Positions 56,931 to 64,000 of a stretch of DNA of 64,000 bases are shown here, piece after piece; within the stretch, counting starts at the first letter, position 1, and each line of letters opens with the position of its first letter. The DNA comes from Amylostereum areolatum (taxonomy: Eukaryota; Basidiomycota; Agaricomycetes; Russulales; Stereaceae): contig SAXG01000079.1 in the NCBI GenBank assembly GCA_012932865.1, forward strand, positions 123,255-187,254, in the 5' to 3' direction. The notes under the pieces were generated by a model. The model was not told the DNA's origin. It saw only the letters and a list, made by a program, of their open reading frames with translations, and searched no databases. The position numbers and the translations under genes are program-made.

Positions 56931-58813
56931 TCAGTTGTATACCCCGGTAAATGTGCAAAATGCCAAACGGTCTTCCTCTTCCTCGTCAAGATCCTCTTCG
57001 AGGTGTTCGACATGCACGATCTCCGACAGCTTCTTCTCCATGTGAGGCGGGTACGGCGCAACCGATGAATAGGAGACCATCCAGGGCTCCTGCGCCCGCC
57101 GAGGCCCGTTCATTCAGCCTGGAAACCAAACCGCCCCAGAAAGCGTCCTGCACGGGCTCTGGCTCGTCCATCAACTCGATCCACGAAAGCGTCAGTACGC
57201 TCAGTTCGGGGAAAAACAACCCGCTTGGTGTATTGGAAGCAGGATGGAGATCGGAGGACGTGCGCGTGGCGATCACTTGCGAGAGGGACTTTCCGGCGCG
57301 CTCGCCGCCGTGCACACAAAGTGCGTGCGTCGCGCGGGCGAAGTACGTCGTCCAATGCTCAGGACTCCACGCCATGCTCGTCACGCGGACGACCTCCAGA
57401 CTTTCCACGTATGGCTTCACGGCGTCACAGAACTTCTCGATGGTGGGCAGATGCGTGTCGCCGGGCGACTCGGGCCAGGAGAAGCTGAGGTTCAACACAG
57501 CCTCCCGGTCATAAAGTCCAAGGTCGTATTCGTGGGCCCTTGCCCGTATCTCGAGCGAAGACATGGATGGGAAGTGGGAGAGAGAGAACTTGCTGAGATG
57601 GAGACCGGCTCGATTGGCTTGGAAGAGGTAGGCAGACACCCTCGGGAGGATGGTGCAGCACTCGGCGCCGGTGTCGTCGGTGGAGGAACAAGTCAAGGTG
57701 AGGGAAGTGCTGGATGGCGTGTCGAGGATCCCGAACAGCGCTTTGCATTCTTGGAAGGACCCGGATATTCCGAGATCTGTGAAGAGAGGAAGACTGATGG
57801 CGTGGCTCGCGGGGAACGAGACGAGGTCTGGGGGGGAAACAATACGAGAGTCTGAGTGATGTAAGAGCGGACATGGCTTGTAGAGAGAGAATGAGATCGG
57901 CTGCAGAGCCGAAAGTCAAGGACGCCGTGTGGTGCTCTTTGAGTGACATCTCCAGGTTTGTGAGGTTCCGCAGGAGGGGGGATGTCCATGGGAGGAAACA
58001 TCCCTGTAGCTCTACCGAACGGAGCTTCGGCGCGTTCTCAGAGAGAAAGCTTGGGCTGAGCGTGATCGAGCGGCCGTCGTCGGAATCATCGTCCTCTTTC
58101 TGGTGGGCGCGTACCGTGATTGCCAGGGTCTCCATGGTCGGAGCAGGGATATCGGAACACGACGCGACAACCGGGTGGATGTCGCAGGAGCATCCTGTTA
58201 CGGACATCTGTCGGAAGTGGTGCAGGTGGGCGGAGATGAGCGACGCCAGGTCGTGTATCTGCGCCGGGGACAGTTTGCGGAGCGACGCGCCGTAGCCATC
58301 GCATGGGCAGTAGTTGTAGAGGGAAATATAAACAGGGGCCGCCCTGGACCGTGCCAATGCTGTACGCGCCCATTGCACGCTGTCTATGATGTCGATCGTC
58401 GTCCACAGGCTGGCGTGGTTCAGCGTCACCTGACGCCAGAGACGACAGACGTGCGAAAGAGTTATAACGCGACGTGCGTCCCCCCCTCACTGGCACGGTG
58501 TAATCCATGAAGTAGATGATCTCGAAGATGTACGCAAGGACATCTTGGGGGACGCGATAGATGGGCGTGGACACGTTCCAGCGGAGCCCTAAGTGACGGC
58601 TCTCTCGATGCAGCAAACTGAGCTCGTTCCTGAGAGAGCCGTGGACGAAGGGGGTCCCTGGGAACGCGAAGTGTTGTCTATGAAGGTGTCGATGTAGGCG
58701 AGGTGTTCCGTCAGGGCGGTGCACCCTTGTTCATACGAGTCGTATCCGCCAGTGTTCCTGCACGAAGATTGGTCAGTCTGAGTGTGCAGAGCGAATGGAG
58801 ATTGCACAAACAT
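56931..58813 (-). pseudogene. F-box pseudogene, copy D
   Basis: Closest to intact gene C. It has the leader intron and NTGGYDSYEQGCTALTEHLAYIDTFIDN, then a 1-nt loss near 58665 (TTCCCAGGG against TTCCCCAGA), further disruption near 58490 after YFMDYT, and an extra C in the run at about 57835 (CFPP), each shifting the frame. The longest undamaged parts are 58429-57509 (ASLWTTIDIIDSVQWARTALARSRAAPVYISL...) and 57696-56986 (TDDTGAECCTILPRVSAYLFQANRAG...). The C-terminal EKKLSEIVHVEHLEEDLDEEEED is in yet another frame. It is a pseudogene with at least three frameshifts. Confidence 0.85.
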
Positions 58814-59290
58814 TTTGATCAAAGTTTCACTCCAATTGAGCGGGGAGGGGGGAAGGTTGAGAGAGGGTGACGCGACAGTGCCTCAGAATGTGGGCTGCCT
58901 TTAACTCTGACGAGATGACAGTGAAAGGCAATTCCGAGCAAAAGAACGTTTATCACGGGCGGACATCTCCAGCCCAACCGCTTGCGCTTTTTGTCTCGAG
59001 CAATTTCTTTTGCACCAGGACTTTTGACAAAGGGGAAGAGAGGAGAAAAGGCAAGGACGAGTCAGCCTCGGCGAAGGCTCGGATCCAAATATGTACGTCG
59101 ATGGTTGCCGCATCTTTCGGCGAAGTTTAGCGCGATGAAGTCGACGCTATCAGCCACGCCGTGCATTCGTAGCCGTACTCCCATCGCACAATTTCGGTCT
59201 CGCACCGTTCCGGAGCCCAAGAATAAGCTGCCGACTACCCTCACCGACGTGAACCAGACCGATTATGATAAGCATCTCCCTTGGGATGGC
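58814..59290. promoter_or_regulatory. Conserved leader block of copy D and spacer
   Basis: 58830-59050 contains the family promoter/leader block on the minus strand (GAGATGTCCGCCCG, GCGCAAGCGG, CCTTTCACTGTCATC). Beyond 59060 I see no gene. Confidence 0.6.
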
Positions 59291-60230
59291 GATTTCACGC
59301 TGTCGAGAATTTCGTGAGCGAATGGTATGGCAATATTTATGTATGAACGAACCTCGTTGATAAACCGGTTAACCGTCTGTCCTAAACTCCTCAAGAGAGC
59401 CTCGACGGTTTGAGGGATTCGAATTTGACTGCTCCAGGGGGGTTGGCTCTGCAGCTATTTATCGTAAAATCAGCACGACAGAGGTCAGCAGGCAGGGGAT
59501 GCACTGACGTTTATGTGGACCTTGGTTGTCTTCTTCCCTTCCAACGGGCAGCGGTTCTTTGCCGCGCGGATGTTGATATCGCCCTTTTTCGTCGCCTCGC
59601 GGAGCGAGATACCGATTGCGCCGTCTTCAAGAAAGAAAAAAATGGGTGCCTCCAAGGAGCATTTCTGTTTCCTCTGGGTGCCGCTGTAAGGAACCCATCG
59701 CGTTTGTCGGATAACTTCGGTTACCACATCCGAATCGGTCGTCGGAATATGTGCAGAATCCAAGATGCATGCCTTTGGTTTGGAATCGTCAAAGACATAT
59801 GCAGTGAAGAGAACGAATGACGTGTTATGAGAACGAGCAGGGTATATGAACTTGCCGGGATCGTCGACGCCGAGGATTTGAGCGAAATATGATATGACGT
59901 CTGCTCCGAACGTCTGCGATATGACGCCTCTCTCTCTATAAAGGATCGTTCCCTATACACGAAGGTCTCAACGGAGCGCACGAACCATCATAGAACAGCA
60001 CATGCTCACTGTTACGTCTTCTGTTGAGCTCGAATTGGCCACCTGATTCTCGACTAGGAAGGCCTGCAACACGGACGATGAGGTCGGTTGATACTGCCGA
60101 GGAATGTGAGGGACGGGACCGGCGCTAGAGTCGAAAAGGGGCTGCCGATGAGAGAGAAGCTGAGCCAAGCGCTCGAATGATGAGCGTGGTCTCCTGTGGC
60201 GAATACATAACAAGCCGCAGAACTGACCTC
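59291..60230 (-). pseudogene. Degraded gene for an unrecognised Agaricomycete-type protein
   Basis: A strong coding stretch on the minus strand (about 59935-59530) reads GADVISYFAQILGVDDPGKFIYPARSHNTSFVLFTAYVFDDSKPKACILDSAHIPTT... (split here across two phrases) and then FFFLEDGAIGISLREATKKGDINIRAAKNRCPLEGKKTTKVHIN. A likely intron (GTCAGT...CTGCAG, about 59525-59440) leads to a final exon SQPPWSSQIRIPQTVEALLRSLGQTVNRFINEVRSY. Upstream, the protein-like text LFYDGSFVRSVETFVYRER appears only if the frame is changed twice near 59950-59990, so the 5' part looks frameshifted. I know of no function. Confidence 0.4.
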
Positions 60231-60810
60231 TTCGACAGGCGCCACTGTCATTGGCGGTCGCGCGGACATGCTACGCATCGATGTTGAACTTAGCGTGGTC
60301 TCAGCGAAGTAAGACGATCCAGTTCCGCCCAGAAATGGCATGTTGGCTACGATATGATCTGTCCCGACGTTGCGCTTGGAAGGGGACATGAGATACGAAA
60401 GAAAGAGAGCAGAATGTGTTACACTCATCGTTCCACTACAGAGGGTCCAGTCATCGACGGCAGACGGGTTGATATCTGAAAAGTCAGGACCATCCCAGTA
60501 AGTAGACTAGAATCCAATTGTTAGGGTGGCCGTGAGTGATATGCTTGAGTGTAACACAGAGGTGGAGAAACCTCACTTGCATGGGATGTGGACGCCGATG
60601 TTAGGCTGGCGGACTGCCAGAGGATCATGCAAGCGTATTTATGCTGTCCTTATAGGACATGACGACAACCCCATTATGATAACCTGGAGGATCCCACCTG
60701 GATCCAGCCCTGTTTGCTGGTGCACAGAGGCGAGTGTTCGTTGGAAAGGGCGTACGCGCGTGCATAACGCCACCCCGGCGTAACGCCCACTGCACGGCAC
60801 CCGATCTGAT
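60231..60810. other. Intergenic stretch
   Basis: Between the degraded gene and the minisatellite. No supported gene or RNA. Confidence 0.4.
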
Positions 60811-61230
60811 CTGAGCCCCTTCACTTGATCTACACTGACATACAGACGCCTCCGTCTGTAACATCTCACGGCGCGCACATCTTTCCTTCCACTGAGACAT
60901 AGGAGCCTCTTCACTTGATCTACACTGACATACAGACGCCTCCGTCTGTAACATCTCACGGCGCGCACATCTTTCCTTCCACTGAGACATAGGAGCCTCT
61001 TCACTTGATCTACACTGACATACAGACGCCTCCGTCTGTAACATCTCACGGCGCGCACATCTTTCCTTCCACTGAGACATAGGAGCCTCTTCACTTGATC
61101 TACACTGACATACAGACGCCTCCGTCTGTAACATCTCACGGCGCGCACATCTTTCCTTCCACTGAGACATAGGAGCCTCTTCACTTGATCTGACACTGAC
61201 ATACAGACGCCTCCGTCTGTAACACTCTAT
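60811..61230. repeat. 90-bp minisatellite, about 4.6 units
   Basis: Exactly 90-bp head-to-tail units start at 60901, 60991, 61081 and 61171, with a partial first unit from about 60811. Units are identical or nearly so; the last has one extra base (TGACACTGACA for TACACTGACA). Each unit holds a 7-bp inverted repeat ACAGACG-CCTC-CGTCTGT that can form a hairpin. Since 90 is divisible by three, every frame gives a 30-residue peptide repeat, but there is no sign that any is a gene. Confidence 0.95.
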
Positions 61231-62150
61231 ACGAGGGAGACGGAGGGACGGCCCCCCCACACCAGCTATGCGACGCACTGCACCACGGCTCCCAGAGCGA
61301 ACGTCATCCACAACCCAATCATGCATCCACCCCCCTCTCCTTCCCGGCTACCCCACCCACGACCGCGATCACCTCAGGACACTCAATCGGGTCATGCATA
61401 CACATCCGCGAGAGCGTAGACGGAGAAAAAAAAACACGACACAATGGAGGCGTTGTCGCCAGACGTGCCAAACGGTGGACCTAGCCTCGAGATCAGACGG
61501 CAGCCCGAGACGAAAACACCGAACTCAGATGCTGGGAGCCCCGCACGCATCTGGTACGCCCGGTGCCCATATCTCCTTCGAACCCCACACCGACGAGTAA
61601 CACTGACCCCCTACGCAATGCTTACCCTCATGTCCGACCCCTATCGAACTGCTCGCCCCCCTCGGATCTCCAAAACCGGGCTAAACACCTGTGCGGGAAA
61701 AGCGCGGACGAGAAAGGGGGCCGGACTCCTATAACAACCTACCGCCCCACGTACGAGACCTCCCGCTCGCTCTCCCCATCCGCCGCCATGCCAAATCCAA
61801 ACCCCCCCCACGACCCGGAGGCATGCTCGCGCTGCGCACGCTGATCGACATCCTCGACAATGTCCAAGGCCAGCAAAGACGCCTGCAGACCGAGGCGTCC
61901 CTCATAGGCGACATCCTAGAAAAGCTCGACCTCCTGCTCGAGAGGCATACGCACCATCCTCGAAGACACGCGGGCAACGGAACCCTCTAAATGCAAAAAC
62001 GATACGGACCCACTCCCCGAGAAGCGCCCTCGCAAGGAGCCTATCGTCACGTACGCCCGTACCCTCTCGCCGCATTGCGTCCCGCCTAACTCCTCTCCAG
62101 AAAGCCCGAGACGTCCCACCAAAATAAAACCACCACTGGCACTCCATGGA
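61231..62150. other. Gene-poor region
   Basis: Short frames only. One (61691-61990 plus) has a coiled-coil-like piece, LRTLIDILDNVQGQQRRLQTEASLIGDILEKLDLLLER, which may be part of the relic described next. No confident gene. Confidence 0.4.
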
Positions 62151-62440
62151 CCGGTGCATGGGTCTACTTCGGACCGTTCATCTGGGCGAAGAACACCAAT
62201 AAGGGCTTCCCGCATGTTCTCGGGGAACTCATGATTCCAGACGCGACGCACGAACGCCTCCGTCCGAGCCCACACGGCTGCGCCTGACTTCCCGACTTCC
62301 TCTTCGGAGAGAACTTCACAAAGATCCATTTCGCCGACATCCAAAATGCGGAAGAGTTCGTCGCTATATGGCGCAAGGGCAGACCACGCGCGTACCACAT
62401 GGTGAGAGCGGGAATCCTGCAGACGGGGGGGACGAGTGCG
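62151..62440 (+). pseudogene. Relic coding segment, possibly of a repeat-element protein
   Basis: One frame reads WVYFGPFIWAKNTNKGFPHVLGELMIPD, then a TGA, then LPDFLFGENFTKIHFADIQNAEEFVAIWRKGRPRAYHMVRAGILQTGG. The text on both sides of the stop looks like one protein. Together with the upstream coiled-coil frame it could be what is left of a transposon-associated gene, but I recognise no domain. Confidence 0.3.
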
Positions 62441-63179
62441 AGAGGGTACTCTTTGATAAAAACGATCCTGTACATTGTCTTGACTACATACGCACACCTA
62501 CTGGGCTGCACCCGAGGGAAACCCCGTAAAACGGATCGAAACGACTCCTCAGCGGGCAATCCCCTGCGTGTGAAAGATGGCGTGACCGTGACGCCCTGGA
62601 CAGACTGTCACAACACGGCGCGCCCTGCGAGCTGGCAACAACGCACCACCTCTTCCTCCCCCCTCAGCCGCCCGACGCCTGCGATACCCTCCCAACCTCT
62701 CATCCACCCGCTCCCTCTCACCGCGTGCGAGCCCTACCCATGAAAAACACCACACTCCCCCCGGTAGGCCCTCCGACCACTCGCTCCCGCCATGAAACAC
62801 CGCGAACGGAAGCAACACGGACCTTCCTACACCACCAGGCGATCCCTCAGCTTCATTCCGATATCACGCCCCTGAGTTGTTGAGTTGGTGTGCCGATGGA
62901 TGGAATCCAAAAATGTCAAGCGGATATCACGCTCAACGAATTCCCTTGGGCCCGAAGCTGAGGTTCTTTGGATTCAATCCAATAATCTTACTAAGCTCAT
63001 CAAGAATCGCTCGGCGGGTTGCTGGCTTAAATCGTGCTTATCGCGATCTTATCCTGATGTAGAAGGAAGAAAATCATGATATTTTCATTTGATAACTACA
63101 GAGTATATGGGGGCTGCTACGGGATATATGGAGAGGGATGACAGGTGAGAGAGGGTTACCTGGGATGCCAACAAAGCAG
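62441..63179. other. Gene-poor region
   Basis: No supported feature; short overlapping frames on both strands only. Confidence 0.4.
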
Positions 63180-63385
63180 GTGGACCAGACGGAGACCGAG
63201 ATAAGACCAGGGAACCCAGTGAGCCAGGGGACAGAGAGCCAGGACCAGAGAGGAGCGCGAGCGGGACCAAGATCGCGAGCGAGGACCAAGACCGCAAGCA
63301 AAAATCGAGAGACCGAGAGTAAAGTTCAAGACCACGAGCAAAAGTTCAAGACCAGGAGTAAAGTTCAAGGCCGCGAGCGAAGGAT
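63180..63385. repeat. Degenerate purine-rich short repeats
   Basis: A purine-rich strand with recurring GACCAAGA/GAGCGAGGACC words and three units of AAAGTTCAAG(A/G)CC spaced about 22 bp apart (63320-63375). It creates long fake frames on the opposite strand. Confidence 0.65.
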
Positions 63386-64000
63386 GAGGACGACTGCCAG
63401 CGACAACAAGAGGGGCGCCGGAGCATGTGCAAATCCTGAATGCTGTCGTGAGGGCAGGTGGGCGGTAAGTGAATAGAACACGCACCATGGTCCAGACTCT
63501 GGATGATGCCACATGAGAGTGTCGAAGGGAGAGTCCATACCCAACCCTTCGTACATCCACGGAAACCCTGACGCGCCGTCCAAATCTCGGTACGTCGGAG
63601 TCGCCCATTACAGATGAGGTTATGGCCAGGTGAAGGACGGGAGAAGAGAAGGACGTGGTGAGAGGAAACAAGGAGTCGAGGATGACTTGGCGCGACGACG
63701 AAAATGAATACTGCTTACATAACCCGCGCTCGTCGCCGTCCATCGAGGACTCTGTGGGGATTGAAACTGAGAGGACAACCTGTACTCACGCTGACTTGGG
63801 CGCGAAGCCGACTTTCTCGCAACGGATATAATCGGAATGGCGCCGAGATTGAGGGGGTTGGATTGAAGCTGACACGATGCTAGCGTGAACCCTTGGTCAC
63901 GCCATCAGACTCATCCGAATGGCCCCGCATAGAGTCATGCTGAGGCAACTGCTGGTGGTGTAAGGTAGGCGACACCAGGAACCAGCACCCCCTTATATAA
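63386..64000 (-). other. Possible 5' part of an unidentified minus-strand gene
   Basis: A TATA-like TTATATAAGG lies near the right edge (63990-64000, minus strand). An exon-like stretch at about 63590-63485 reads DLDGASGFPWMYEGLGMDSPFDTLMWHHPESGPW, protein-like in composition, before the repeat region. I could not build a continuous model or name a family. Confidence 0.25.

Noticed and set aside
60811..61230. Possible CRISPR-like array
   Set aside because: The whole 90-bp unit is repeated with no unique spacers, and the genome is fungal.
60625..61326. 233-codon minus-strand frame with a 30-residue repeat
   Set aside because: It is produced by the 90-bp minisatellite, whose length keeps every frame open; a second frame over the same DNA is equally long.
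63156..63743. 195-codon minus-strand frame
   Set aside because: Mostly the complement of the purine-rich repeat; only a short piece near 63590-63485 looks protein-like.
1..64000. A biosynthetic gene cluster
   Set aside because: No polyketide synthase, peptide synthetase or terpene cyclase is present; the GST, acyl-CoA synthetase, APH-like protein and transcription factor are scattered among unrelated genes.

Overview
This is nuclear DNA of a basidiomycete fungus, most likely an Agaricomycete. The evidence is dense short genes broken by about 50-60 nt GT-AG introns, a PriB-type Zn2Cys6 regulator, a fungal CHO2 methyltransferase, a Set5-type SET protein, and a large F-box/LRR family of the kind expanded in mushrooms. 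No bacterial operons, plasmid or viral features are visible. Gene models were spliced by eye. Several close to an exact open frame: acidic protein 282 aa, SprT/GCNA 431 aa, ALKBH6 258 aa, APH-like 315 aa, Set5-like 431 aa, LACS 693 aa, F-box proteins 583 and 695 aa, and deaminase 291 aa.

Layout. 0-17 kb is mostly housekeeping: the end of an F-box gene, an acidic protein, a SprT/GCNA-like protease with two SUMO-interaction motifs, an F-box remnant, ALKBH6, an unknown basidiomycete protein, and CHO2. 17.7-26.6 kb is a duplicated accessory block: an F-box 5' relic, F-box pseudogene A, the 3' half of a deaminase gene, a broken TMEM184/Ost-alpha gene, intact F-box gene C and an intact GST-like gene. 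27.6-50.8 kb returns to ordinary genes: a small unknown protein, an APH-fold kinase-like protein, a Set5-like methyltransferase, an F-box protein, a long-chain acyl-CoA synthetase, an Hpc2/ubinuclein histone-chaperone subunit, a PriB-like factor, a tentative small gene and another F-box protein. 51.0-58.9 kb is the partner accessory block: a 582-bp hAT-type element with a perfect 8-bp target duplication, an intron-containing tRNA-Ala(CGC), the full-length deaminase, F-box pseudogene B, a broken GST copy and F-box pseudogene D. 58.9-64 kb holds few genes, a degraded unknown gene, a 90-bp minisatellite and low-complexity DNA.

The main story is the relation between 18-26.6 kb and 52-58.8 kb. Two convergent gene pairs (F-box/deaminase and F-box/GST) occur in both places in inverted orientation. 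Each pair is inverted individually, so a single inversion cannot explain the order. Of the five related F-box copies (A-E) only C is intact, and the others carry different breaks. The deaminase 3' end is nearly identical between the blocks while the adjoining F-box genes have clearly diverged, which suggests recent gene conversion or stepwise duplication. The housekeeping genes act in separate pathways (phospholipid methylation, fatty-acid activation, chromatin, DNA repair) and show no sign of forming one metabolic cluster.
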